From Clavelina lepadiformis (lineage: Eukaryota > Chordata > Ascidiacea > Aplousobranchia > Clavelinidae), in NCBI RefSeq assembly GCF_947623445.1, contig NC_135241.1, positions 2,668,501 to 2,732,500 of the forward strand: a DNA stretch of 64,000 bases, written 5' to 3'. Each line of letters begins with the position of its first letter. Position 1 is the first letter of the stretch. Shown here one piece after another: positions 20,687-32,638 of this stretch. The position numbers and the translations under genes were made by a program. The notes under the pieces were generated by a model. The model saw only the letters and a program-made list of their open reading frames with translations. It was not told the DNA's origin and made no database searches.

Positions 20687-20997
20687 TTAAGAGAGATTAT
20701 ATTGGGCCTAGTAGGCGATTATTTTTGCATGTTAACTAGAAGAAAAAGTAAAGCAGAACATATCGTGACAACTTCACCATCATTATGTATCCGTTGGCAC
20801 AGTTTCTGCCGAGAGCTTACTGGTAAAATAAATTTACTTACTCACATTATCTCGTTCCGTGTGACCTTTGCCCCCAAAGTCAAAGGCGTCATCAAGTGAT
20901 GATTTGCTTGCTTTTATAGAAGCTGAACTTATTCCGAATTACAATCTTTCTAGCAGTGCATACAAGCATGTTACAGAAGAAAAGATATGCATTAGAC

Positions 20998-21324
20998 CAG
21001 AGGTCGGAAACCTATGACTTGCGAGCCAGATGTGGTTCTTTTGATAACGGCATCTGTCTCGCAGATAAATCTAAGCTGGCATTTCTTAGCACGATTGTTA
21101 CGAATAAAACTTTTTCTGTAATTGTAAGTGGCATTAATAGTAAGAAGCATGTTATAAAGAGTAAATTCAGACATTTACTGTTGTCTAAAATTGTTGGTTT
21201 TGCTTAAAAATGCACACGTTAGTTGCATTAAGTGTTGAAAAAATATTATATGGTTCTCACAGAAGTACAATTAAAAATACGTAGCTTTCATGGGCCCCTT
21301 AACCAAAAAGCCACCCGTCCCCTG
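20998..21324. mobile_element. hAT MITE with perfect 8-bp target duplication
   Basis: 327 bp from CAGAGGTCGGAAACC to CCACCCGTCCCCTG. The direct repeat CATTAGAC lies on both sides (20990-20997 and 21325-21332). The internal start GCGAGCCAGATGTGG and the TGCTTAAAAATGCACACG-type 3' part look, from memory, like a hAT family common in teleost fish. Confidence 0.92.
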
Positions 21325-21332
21325 CATTAGAC

Positions 21333-23621
21333 CAAAACGTCATACTCGAAGTGAAAGTTGGTTGGAGTCAAAACAAGTTATTTAGCCTTCTAAGCTGAAA
21401 AGCGAGCGTTATATTCTGCATGAAATTAAATATACCAGATCTCAAGCGACCAAAACTTTTTCATAGCCTGGGTAACGTCTATGATAAGGTAATTGGTCAA
21501 ATACAGGATGACTTTCAAGGAATGCATAAACGGCGAAAGTGTCATATAATTCTAAGGTTTTCTGAAACAGAAGCTTCCAAGGATTTGGTTAAACCACGGT
21601 TATGTTATTCTGTTACTATTATACACGTTTATTTGATAGCTATAGCATATTTTGTTTCAGGCAAATCTAAAGTTATCTATCATTTCACGTAATTTCAGCC
21701 GCGTAATACAATAAATAATAAGTTTTTTAACTTGAATAAAAGCTGTACAGTAAAGTATCCATTTGCATTAAAAAATAAATATAACCGGTAACCAACTTCA
21801 TGATTTAAATAAATAACCAAATATTTAAAATCTGCAGTTGTTTGTGGTAACTGTAATGATGAGTAGAAACGCGGGTAAATGTTTTATTTTCTCTCTTGTC
21901 GTAGCAGTTAGCATAAAAACGAATAGATAAATAAAAAGTTTGTTATTTTTCTGTAGTGAAACGTTTAATTGTCTAGCGAGGTTGACTAAACCTGACTTGA
22001 GTAATCTAAAATTCTAAATGACAATACTGTATCTGCAACAAACATGTCGCGAAATTTGTTTTTCTCTCACTCATCTGTCTGCCCTTTTTTCTCTGTTCTC
22101 TCGCTTGCTAGATAAAATTTCTTATTGTTGCTGATCAAAGCGTTCAACAAAACGATGGTTTCGTCTGAGACTGCTTTTTTTGCCTGTGTTGGTTATCCAG
22201 TGAGCTTATCTGTCCAAAATATAATTAATTCTTTCTTACATCATAACCTAGATTTCTAAAAATTTGACCAAAATAGGATGACAGATTATTCAGTAATGTA
22301 ATTGTAACGGATAAACAAAACAAGCGGCCAAAAAGGTCATGAACGCATAAAACCTCATTGGCGGACCCCCCGGCAAAAGTTGATATGCGACATACACGCG
22401 CGTGACATACCAAGCACACACGACACACTTGAACAAATTCCGATTCCATATACGCATTCGGAGCGCTATATCATTTGCAATTCCACACCACGTGTGTATA
22501 CGCTTTAACAGTACTTTCTTGTCTTTTTCTCAAGGCAACATACAGCACATAGACTTATACTCATTTTTTCCCCGGACAGAAGATGAGAAAGCGGTTTGTT
22601 TCCTGATATATATAAATATCCTAATATAATCTATTGTGGGCGAGGCCCATTACTTTCTATGCTGTGCAAGATTTCCATTTTCTATAAATGTTTTGCGTGA
22701 CGTGCAAAGTTTGGGCAAAATTTTGTCCAGCTTGCTCCATCAGCGCCAGTAAAAGTATTAATTGCTTTTCGTTTATAACGTAAGTGCGCACACACATTCC
22801 TGCTTATACATAAAAGCGTATACCGAAAAAATGTTAACGATTTACGCGTTAGTCGCTATGCCTATGTAATGTTTATGATGCACACCACGCCAGGATGTTC
22901 AATTTGTGAGCACGAGTGGGTGATTACACCATAAGGACTACAAATGTTTTCAACATATTAGCAACTGATCTTGCAAGGAAAGGATTTTGCCGAAAACACT
23001 CAGTCAAGATGATTTCGCTGAAAATAAATTGAATGAAAAAGATTCGGAGAATTGAAAAATTTACTCCGACAAAGTAATCCTGAGGCGACGCTTCCTTTTA
23101 AAATATTTGCAACTCAAACAGGTGAAATAAATTAACTAGAAATAATTTTACTTTTATTTTTCTTAGATATAAAAGTATAGTTAATGTTCAGCACACCATA
23201 AAATTTTAAACAATTAGCAAGTCCTGTTAAACGAGCCTAAAAACCATAGATTAGACAGTGGCTAACAACGGATAATTTCGCAGAAATATTATCTGAATGT
23301 TGTTTGTGTCACGGACAGGCCTGAGGGCATGTTGCTGAAATGAAAAGCTTTTTGACCAAAATGAAAAATTTTTTTAAGGTCACTTGTCCTGAGTCCTCAA
23401 ACCTGTTGAGGTACTGTGGTAAAATTTCTAGTAAACGTACTTGGTTGCGAATCGCGGTACAAGTAAATAGCCTATGTACTGCACGTATAGTAAAAAGCAT
23501 AACAGACTGTATTATTTTCAGGAAAGAATTTTAATAGCTAGATTATGCTATAGAAAGCTAAAAAGTTATAACTTACATAGAAAATTCTCAAAAAAAAACA
23601 AATTAAAATCTTTGAATTGTT
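21333..23621. other. Intergenic, no gene recognised
   Basis: A 90-codon open frame at 21420-21692 has no recognisable motif and no matching splice partners. The rest is AT-rich and featureless to my eye. Confidence 0.45.
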
Positions 23622-26600
23622 ATGATGAATATGTGGTTATGTATGTTTGTGATATCAACTGCTTCTGTTGTCTATGTGCTGGCTGACACAGGTAGGAAGG
23701 TTAAGATTTTCACAGCTAAAGTTATAATATTATTATAAAAATGATGAAATAATTAAATGATTAAATTTCAAAATTATTAAATATATTCTATTATTATTAT
23801 ATTATTATTATATATTCTATTATTATATTCTTCTATATTATTCTATTAAATTTTAAATATATTCTATACAGTAAATTCGATTTTTAGCTAAAACAAACAT
23901 GATTGCATAATTATTAAATAGATAATTATTTAATCTTAGTGGCGGGTTTATAAAAGAAATCTTTTTCGTCTGATTTAGATAAAATAAATTGAAAGCAAAC
24001 AAGAAAAACTTGAACTATATATTTTGGAATAATAACGATTAAACATTGCTGAAAAAAAACAAAAGCAAATTAGTTACAACCGAAAACATACAAAGACATT
24101 ATCTCTTTAACGCAGGTTTTTAAATCGCACAATAGACGGCTGTTTCAACTGAAGTCCGTTTGTTAAAAAAGTGCGGATAATCATATATTTGCAGCGCAGC
24201 TTTCAAGATCTTTACAACTCGGCAAAGATTTATTATTGTTACAAATTTACTTATTATTAGATTTTATTTCGCTCATAATTTTTAAACTTAAGTTTACTGA
24301 TATTGCCGAGCACAGAACCTGTTTAAAGATAAAACTGCGTCGTTTTTTTTTCTATCAACAGCAGGAGTTTATTGCGAGGCATCACCTGCAACTAATCTAA
24401 CTATTAGTTCTGACAGCCAAGATCTAAGCCGTTTAATTAAAAAAAGTAATAGGTTAGTTGAAATATTTGCGGCAAAAACGCCCAAATCACATGTCACTTT
24501 AGAATATTTGATTAAGTACATCTTACACATTATGGCGGTTTTGTATAAACGACCTTACTTAACGCTCTGAGATGTTAAGAAAAAGTATTACAAATCTCTT
24601 GTACTTTTTCAAGTGAATTCTTACAGCTTGTGTGTATTAAAAGTAGTTTATCTTAATTGGAGTAAAGCAGGACCGAAACACCACCTTTTTCACTTGCAGG
24701 TGGTGTTTACAGTCACAACATAACCCTTGCGCATTTTTCTAGAAATCACAGTCAAGGAGACAACAACGTCGTCAAATACGTCAAAGGTTAACGCTACAGT
24801 GGTGGTGAAAACAACCACCATCACTACTAAAGCGACGATCAAACCAACGACGCTTGCATCCAAAGCAAAAGTACCTCTGCAAAGGGTATCTCTAAGTTGT
24901 AGCAACTGTATAGAGTTGGTAAAAAAATATGTTGCTGTGTGGGTTAATTATTTTGTAAAATTTTGCTACTAAGGTGATTTTATTTATCATATGATATTAA
25001 AAACAATCGTATTTTAGAAAACTCTTCGACACCTATGCAACATGTTCTGCAGAAGAAAATACAACCGGACATTTTTACTTCCTGATTGTAAATATATTAA
25101 AAAAAATAAATGTAAGTAGCCTATAGACAAACTATTACGTTTATATAGGTAAAGAAATTTGTGTAAATTTTACAATATAGGTTTTAACGTAGAGACACAA
25201 AAACTTGTAAATAGCCATAAGACTGTTAGTTTACAACATTTGTTGAATCAATTGCCTCGCTTGGAACTTTTTGAAGCGCAAAAATGCAAAGAAAAACAGT
25301 TACATTGCTTGTAGCATGGAAGCTGTATATATATTTACATAATAATCCATTACTAAAAACTTTTGAGATAAAAACCTTAAGTCAATATTTTGCAACATTT
25401 TAAAACATTTTAAATATCATTTTCAAAGGAAATTAAGGCTATAAAAGAACGGTCGTAAACTAACGAGTTAAAATCATGTTTTTGCAAGCACCTAAACGAT
25501 TAATGGACAAGATTTGTTAAACGTTCCACCTTATATGGTAGAATGATTCATGGGGTTACGCAGAACGACTAAAATAGCAGAACATACCCACAGATGGGCA
25601 AATCACCTTATACGTAAACCGTTGCACAGTGTTTAGCAACAAACAGTTTAATCTTGACTTGTTTAATGCGATTAATAACTAAAACGTGAGGAAGGTTTAG
25701 CCGGAACTTCACTACATAGGTTACTATCCAGATGTTCAGAAAAATACGTCATAACATTGAAACGAGTGTTAAGTTCAGTTATCCTGGTTTCCGATGTAAA
25801 TTGTAAATTTTTCAAAACAACTTACACAAAGTGGACCAACCGAAAAATAAAGATTTCAGACAGTATCATCACTAAAAAAAACATGACAAAAGTGAAATAA
25901 CATATCATTATTATTCAGGAAAGAAATTTCATATCGCTTTAAAGATCTTTTGAAAGTTATATTTGTTTATTTTGCAGGGGTTTGCTTTATGTGCAGACGC
26001 ATTCGAAGATGCTCTACGGTACTAAACCCATTGTAACCGGATCGGAACAATACTTTGTACATGATTATACCAAAGCTTGTCCGTATGCATGAGTCCCTTT
26101 TACATTCGTTGAAATTAATTTGTAAAGATGTTTGTGTGACGTATAATATCTGTGGTCATTTTCAGACACGTTTTTAGCAACTTTTGCTTCAAGATATGTA
26201 TTATGTATTAATAATTGTGCTTCGGGGCAAACGTTCAAGCTAATGCACACAGTAACACGTCTTCACAAAGATAAACACTATAGTACATTTTTTGCAATAT
26301 TGCAAACTAAAAGATGAAATTATTTACGTAAAACGTTTGCTTTCGGTATACTTACAACGTTTGTTATCAATTTTAGTCGTCAGAGTCAACATGAATGTAA
26401 ACAATACAAATAATCATCCAAAAAATTACATTAATACATCTGAAAATATTTCTTAATCATAACTTAATTATGCATAAAGCTATATACTATATTTGACAAA
26501 TGAGATTCTTTCAAACCACAACTGGGTGTGGTTGTGATAAACGTATACTTTACAAAATACTAATGACTTGACTTAATAAAAACTTTCGTATCACATTTTA

Positions 26601-27415
26601 TCTAAAAGCTTTGTAGAATGTTAGACGCGACCAAAAGTCACTCGTTAGCACAAGTTGTATGTATATGCTCAGTATCAAATCTTTTTTCGAACTTATTAAT
26701 TCTGCAAAATAGTGATATTGCTTAAATTCAGCAAAATCTTGTACAAACAAGTATTCTGAATTGCTTAATTTTAATAATAAAAACAGTGACATAACAAGGC
26801 ATGAAGTTTTATTTCATCATCTCCATAATTGAGCATAATTCGCCAAAAACGTTGAATATCATAGATTTATCTAAGCTCGGTTATGATACATTGAATCACT
26901 TCTGTGCAAAGTGCTTCGTGTCTTTTTCAAGAACTATCAAATATATTGACGCAGCGATAAGAAGCTTTTCCAGGTGAGTATATTATCTAATCATTCTTTG
27001 TATAGCAAATTTTGTTTATTAAGCTTTCTTACAGAATAGCTTTGAATTGGTCAAGTGGTCAACCGGTAAGAACACGTCGTAACATTGCGTGTTATCACTG
27101 CGAAGGGGCCTTCAGACTGTATTTGACATTTTCCTGGTAATGGGAGATATCTTAATTGCTGTTTAGGATTAACTTCTTTATTTATTTAAGTTGTCAACGT
27201 TGGTGAAGCTAAAACAAACAAGATTTATATCGATCAGACAACAAGATCGAAAAATACCTTTCACGCTAAATCGAAAAAATCTCACGGAACAAATTGGTAT
27301 AACTGTTACACTTGTTTTTGCCTTGTATTTATTGCGTTTCTCCCTTGCGGCAGATTACGCTTTTTCGTGGTTAATTAAGCACATGTGTCTTTATCGACTT
27401 GTGTCCGACAGGTAG
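23622..27415 (+). CDS. Putative DC-STAMP-domain-like membrane protein, exons partly resolved
   Basis: A chain of phase-compatible exons: 23622-23691 (ATG; hydrophobic signal or TM segment), 24362-24452, 25018-25111 (KLFDTYATC..., donor GTAAGT), 25978-26018 (ALCADAFEDALR), possibly 26166-26197, 26865-26973, 27035-27065 and 27191-27415. The last three are the most convincing. They read KCFVSFSRTIKYIDAAIRSF, then ALNWSSGQP, then a basic stretch and a hydrophobic segment ending LAADYAFSWLI. That layout recalls the DC-STAMP (DCST1/2, sneaky) domain, whose members act in cell fusion and sperm-egg interaction. The stop at 27413-27415 is followed by AATAAA near 27487. The product would be only ~230 residues, shorter than known members, so exons may be missing on either side; a donor-like GACAG|GTAG overlaps the stop. 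Family assignment is inference. Confidence 0.45.
23755..23875. repeat. AT-only low-complexity run
   Basis: ATTATT/ATATTCTATT-type simple sequence in the first intron of the preceding gene model. Confidence 0.7.
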
Positions 27416-28566
27416 TTGCACGGTCAGTTTTGTATTGGAGCTCCTGAAATGAGCTGGGTCAACAAAACTTTACTAAACTGTTTTTAAATAAAAGATGTGC
27501 CTGTAACTCTAAGAGTGAGGACAACAAAACGTAACATAACTGAATAACAGACTAAGACGTCAATGGAACGTGAAATACTTTAGACTCGAAATACAAACAT
27601 CGGACTAAACCTAGGGAATGCTTTAAGAAACAAAACTCTACAAGTTTCTTTTCATAAAAGACCTTCTACCATTCCTCCTCATACTACGGTTGAATATATG
27701 CCTTAGACCGGCTGTGACTTTTCCCAAAACAGTGACCATTAAAACTAAAAAGTATTTTTCAGTTTTATTTTCTACATTCCTGGGCTCATAATGTGTAGCT
27801 TCGCCGTAAATACATGTATTGAATATTTAAGTTTTTAAATTTAACATTTTTTCCCATTAATTTCACATGTATTGTGCAAACATTTAAACAAATCTTTAAA
27901 AAAGCGTAAGTTGGAATCCGTTTTTGCCGATGACGATAAGCGTCGATCTTTTAAACGCATGCTCTGTGACGTTTTGAGCATTTGTTTATAAATTTATTTT
28001 TAATACTTTTTGCATATTTTGTACTATGAATGAGAACGACTACTCGGTCGTACAGCAGCAAACCGTTAGTGCTTGAATTCTGGTTTTTCAAGAAACATAA
28101 AGTATTGATATACTTCTATGTTGCCTTCTTCTGCGACACGTGTTTGCAGTATTCGAACAGCGTTCTCATAGCGCACTAAATGATACTGAGGTCATGTGTG
28201 CGTGACGATTGCTTAAATGTCAAACAAAAATTGCGATGCCAGATGCTTTGCATAAATTCTTGTTCAATAGCGCGTGAACTTTTAGTTCACCTTTTTAAGA
28301 ACCTGGATTAAAAATTTGTGCCCCGGTGTCACATTGTATTTACTTAACAGTGTTTGACGATTCATTCGTACAAACGCCAAAAGCAAAACCGTAGGACATC
28401 GAATGAAATTGTTTAAATTTACGTCCTTATAGTATAATTTTCATTAAACATACTTGCAACATGCATGGCGCACCCACTGTGTATAGATGCCAATAATAAA
28501 GATAAAAAAACGAAATGTTTACGTATAACGATGTCTTTATCATCATTTGTCGATATTTATAATTTA
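27416..28566. other. Intergenic or unresolved 3' region
   Basis: Holds an AATAAA near 27487. A 41-codon open stretch at about 27583-27706 could be a further exon, but its phase does not match the preceding exon. Nothing else is recognisable. Confidence 0.4.
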
Positions 28567-29198
28567 TTAAACAACTTCTTCATAAGTTGGAAGATAATTT
28601 GACAATCCCTGAAGGTTTTCCGTCACTTGAGCTTGGTGTAAAGACTCGTATGATGGCGGTTGCTCTGAATTTACCGGTTGATCTGCCCGTACAGATAATC
28701 TGTGCTGTCGACACCGATGTAACTCATCTGTTGTGCACCGCCTTGAACTTTGAGGCAAGTGTAAATTTCTGACATGACTTCGACCAGTCTCGTTGGTTGT
28801 CGTTGTAATAGCCTCAGACGAGAATAGGTTCAAGATTTTCTTGTTGCAGATGCCATATACAATTGAACTCACAAAAAGTAACACGCTCACGCTGAGCAAA
28901 CCAATACCAAGATGAACACGACCAAGTGAAAACTGTACACCCCCGTTCACCGCAAGAGCGATCACAAATCCAAACGTGAAGATGATTGCCGATAGTACCC
29001 TACCGCAAGCTGGAGGATAAAAAACTATTTTAATCTATCTATAATTTCCAAATATATTAAACCTGTGCAGTACTTATTCAATCAATATACCAGTAAACTC
29101 TATTACCACAGTAATTTGTAATTTATAGTTATTTGAAAAATTTTCATAGTTTACTTTGTACCTGATCGCAAGGTGGTTCCACGATCATCGAAGCACAT
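28567..29198 (-). CDS. Two-TM protein with PPSY and PTYEE tail motifs, paralogue 1
   Basis: A predicted 159-residue protein from two exons, 29162-29198 (ATG at 29198) and 28567-29009, joined in phase 1 (CAG|GT donor, TCCAG acceptor). A short N-terminus (MCFDDRG) precedes TM1 (about 17-35) and TM2 (about 46-66). A Ser/Thr/Arg/His-rich cytosolic tail then ends with PPSYESL at 130 and PTYEEVV at the C-terminus. PPxY motifs are known ligands of WW domains such as those of Nedd4-type ubiquitin ligases, and PTYEE could be a tyrosine sorting or phosphorylation site; both roles are inference. It shares intron position and tail (LHQAQV, NLHLPQ) with the gene at 30352-30988. I do not recognise a named family. 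Confidence 0.75.
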
Positions 29199-30351
29199 GG
29201 TTGACGAACCAACTGCATCAAGTAAAGTAATTAGCTTAACATTTATACTACTAGTGACATGCTGTAGCGTTAATGAAATAATAACACTATAGACTCAATA
29301 AATATACTAGATTAAACTTCACACTGGGCAAAAGAATCCCAAGTCAAGATACAGAATCCCAAGTCTTTCTCATACAGCTCCAACATTTACAAGATAGCCT
29401 GGGTGTCTAAATAACACACGAAGTCGACAGTAAAACATTTTTGCCAGGTTACCTGGACACGGTTGAAAAACTGCCACGCTATAACCTTGACCATATAACC
29501 GTGATCGACAAACCATGAAATGTTTTTTAGGTTTCACATCCTTTGGTTCATGTGCACTGCTATGCCAGTCACTTTTAGTCAAGGTTTCTTGCCCGTTTTG
29601 AGAGTTTTTATGGCAGGTATGCCTTGGAACGTTGAAAGGTAAAATTTGAAACGTGTGAAGCTTTTTGCACTGGCGGCTTCGTAACATTGTTTTATGTTAT
29701 GTGAGAAATTACGTCCCTTTGTAAAACGACACTTTAAAATTGTTTCTTCAATTTATGTTTTTACATATCTTTTTAGGAATTAAAACATTTATATATTATT
29801 CCAGTAATATCTGACATATACTCAGAGACTAGCCGAATACTAAACTATGCAAAATATGAGATTGCACAAAACATAAATACTTTATGAAAGTATAACGTGT
29901 ATAAAACAAATCCCAGTTCCCTGTTGATTTCTATATGTATATGATATATGCTATGATAAGTAAATTTGTCAATTACAAGCCAAAATGGCTTTAACAAAAG
30001 CGGCTACTTGATAACTACTTGATTGTAACTCACCCACGTTTGTAAGCCGCATGCAATGGTACAGTCACCGGCACCAGAACATAAAGTACAGTATAACTGT
30101 AGGGCTACAGTAACTCAATTATCAAATCATTCCTTGTTACTAAATCTTGGGACAAAAGTACATTTTCTTCAAATTTTTTATTGCTTCATCCAGCTAAACG
30201 TCAACGACTTAGGACAATATGTTCTTCATATACAGTAATTGTCTTTACAAAAAGCAGCAATAAACATGCATGATATTTGCACTTTGTAGATTTCACTAAA
30301 AGCATTAGAATAATTATAAATCAGTCCAGCCCAGTTTTAATTTTTTTAAAT

Positions 30352-30988
30352 TTATCTGTCCGTAAACATATTTTTTCTAACAACTTCTTCATATGTTGGA
30401 AGATAACACGACAGTCCCGTAATGTTTTCCTCCACTTGAGCTTGGTGTAAGGAATCATATGATGGCGGTTTGTCTGAGTACATCGGTCGATCTAGTCGTG
30501 TCGTTGATCTTTGTTGCTGACAACGATGTAACTCAGTTGTCGTACTACGTCCACCTTGAGGCAAATGCAAATTTCTGGCATGACTTTGACCAGTTGCGTT
30601 GCTGGTTCCAGCTGTGGAAGACTCAAACGTGTGTCTACTGTTGATTGGTTCACATTTCACCAAGATAAAAGCAAGAATGATAACAAAAACTAAACCACCT
30701 GTGGAAAGCAGGCTAACGCCAACAATGTTTTGTGATAAATCATTGGGTCGGTGTATCACAACAAAACCGGCTATGACAAGAGCGAACATAAACCACTCAA
30801 ATAGCACTGCAAAGATGAGCATTTTTGGCCTACTTCGACAATCTGAAAAATTAAAAGTTTGACCATACAGCAATATTTTATTTAAATTACAGATGATCTT
30901 ATGTTTAGAGCATTGAGAAAGTTTCACCCTTTATATAGTTTATACCTGATTTGCTTCTGAAGACAATCCTTTGATCTTCCATGCACAT
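30352..30988 (-). CDS. Two-TM protein with PPSY and PTYEE tail motifs, paralogue 2
   Basis: A predicted 177-residue protein from exons 30946-30988 (ATG at 30988, MCMEDQRI) and 30352-30842, joined in phase 1 exactly as in paralogue 1. Both copies start the second exon with a residue followed by Cys. TM1 is about 22-45 and TM2 about 53-77. The tail holds HARNLHLPQGGR, PPSYDSLHQAQV (140 on) and LPTYEEVV (162 on), plus an extra RKNMFTDR. The transmembrane parts have diverged much more than the tail, which suggests that the tail motifs are under constraint. Head-to-tail tandem duplication on the same strand; function unknown. Confidence 0.78.
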
Positions 30989-31512
30989 GGTTTTGCGATA
31001 CAGGTTGCATCAGACTGACCAGTTGGTTAAATAAAACTTGCAAGTTTGGTTTGGTATAGAGGCTAAAGGGTTATTGGAATAAATAACCATATACTAACTA
31101 TCCATGTCATCAACTAAACCACATGCTGCGCAAATTCTTGAAGAAACTATGATCAAACTCGTTTATATTTCTTTGCCATGTTATAACCGACTGTCGTTTT
31201 ACTTGGCCATAAAACTTACCACGGTTGAAAACTTGCCTGTGACGTACGATCGCATTCATGATTACCGATCCATGAAATCTTCAATGAAACTGCTTCACCT
31301 TCTTCACTATTTTGGGTTTTTCAATATTTCATTTTCTGCACTGTTAAACACAAGGTCAAGGTTAGCTTGATCGTAGGTTTTGATGTGTTGCATACTTTTA
31401 AGTGTTTAAAATGAAATTTATTGCCACAGTTTTTTTATATACATATTGTATTAATATTCTAATGTAGAACGTTAATTAAAGGCCATTTTTTGCGCGTCAC
31501 TGTGTGTGATCA

Positions 31513-31917
31513 TCATTTATTTACGGCATAAATTGTGCTTTTTGGGAATTTTCTTTCAAAGCCACAGCATGAGAACAACTGAAGATGGCGAAACGAATAT
31601 ATAGGTACTGATGAGTGATAATGTCCTAACTTAGTTACAGGCAATTCAATGCTCGCAAAAACAGCAATAATCATGCTGCCAATAAACATAATTAGAAAAT
31701 AAAATTGGTTCTTAGAATTAAAAAGACTACGAAAAATGGATTCGGCTCGTTCGAAATTCGGTTTTTGAAAATTGGTTTTTTCTAGAAGGGACATTCTTAC
31801 GCTACTCATTAGTGTCGTTGGCTCAGGATGATGATTCGGGAATATGTCAAATCTACTAAAAATGGTCTCCAACTCGCTATAGCGGTGAGACCTGCTCACG
31901 GTGGTCGTCGAAGGCAT
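31513..31917 (-). CDS. Hypothetical single-exon one-TM protein
   Basis: A 134-codon ATG-started frame. The N-terminal ~70 residues are polar (MPSTTTVSRSHRYSELE...) and a hydrophobic segment spans about 72-91 (FYFLIMFIGSMIIAVFASI). The tail has SFRHLQLFSCCGF. It lies upstream of the PPxY pair on the same strand, but I find no shared motif. No intron is needed. It could be a lineage-specific gene or a chance frame. Confidence 0.4.
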   Translation of the reverse strand: MPSTTTVSRSHRYSELETIFSRFDIFPNHHPEPTTLMSSVRMSLLEKTNFQKPNFERAESIFRSLFNSKNQFYFLIMFIGSMIIAVFASIELPVTKLGHYHSSVPIYSFRHLQLFSCCGFERKFPKSTIYAVNK

Positions 31918-32216
31918 TTTTTAAACTGAACAGTAATACTGTACGTACTTATATCGGTTATTTATTAACCGGAAAGAGTTTTGCTGCTATGCTTTTTGTT
32001 AATACTTAACTTACATCAGTGATGTTGTAGCGTTCGCCATCCTGTCCGCTAGGTAGCGGTAAGGCACAGCATTCTGTTGGCGGAAAATGTTGAAAAAAGA
32101 ATTGTATCAAATTATAGGGAAATTATTTTTAAAGGTGACAAACGTTCATTGGAAAACTTAGTGATGAAATTATTTTAAAGACAGCCTCGCTTCTTTTTGT
32201 CACACTTCGTCTACAA

Positions 32217-32346
32217 ACCATTCTATAGACCGAAAGGTAGCGAATGTAACTATAATGTAGCAACTAAATACCAAAATGTAGCTTATGTGACTATTGTGGC
32301 GACTGAATTATAGTTACATTGGCTATATTTTGGTATATAGAATGGT
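32217..32346. repeat. Fold-back palindrome, about 130 bp
   Basis: The left half (ACCATTCTATAGACC, then GCGAATGTAACTATAATG) reappears inverted in the right half (ATTATAGTTACATTGGC, then GGTATATAGAATGGT) with a short centre. It is probably a small fold-back MITE; no target duplication is evident. Confidence 0.75.
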
Positions 32347-32638
32347 CCCTGTTATACCGTTAAAAGAATAATGACGCAAATTATGAAAACATGGGTGGGC
32401 AACTTTTCGAAATTCACAAAAATCGGCAGAGATGAATCTTAAAAGACCACGATAATGAATGAATTCTAACCATAAAGCAATTCTAAGCAGAATTCTAAGC
32501 TATATTATATTAACAAGTGTTTGATGTTAAAAATTAATGAAATTTGGAACGATTGCATTGAACTGAGACTTGGTCGTAGACTAAGAAAATTTTCCTTATA
32601 GTGTTATAGCATAGTATAATGCATATAGTGTTACATTA

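Noticed and set aside
21420-21692. 90-codon ATG frame
   Set aside because: No recognisable motif, no Kozak or splice partner, and AT-rich composition like the surroundings.
24743-24930. Thr/Lys-rich open frame (ITVKETTTSSNTSKV...) as a mucin-like exon
   Set aside because: Its phase does not fit the neighbouring exons, while exon 24362-24452 joins 25018-25111 directly in phase.
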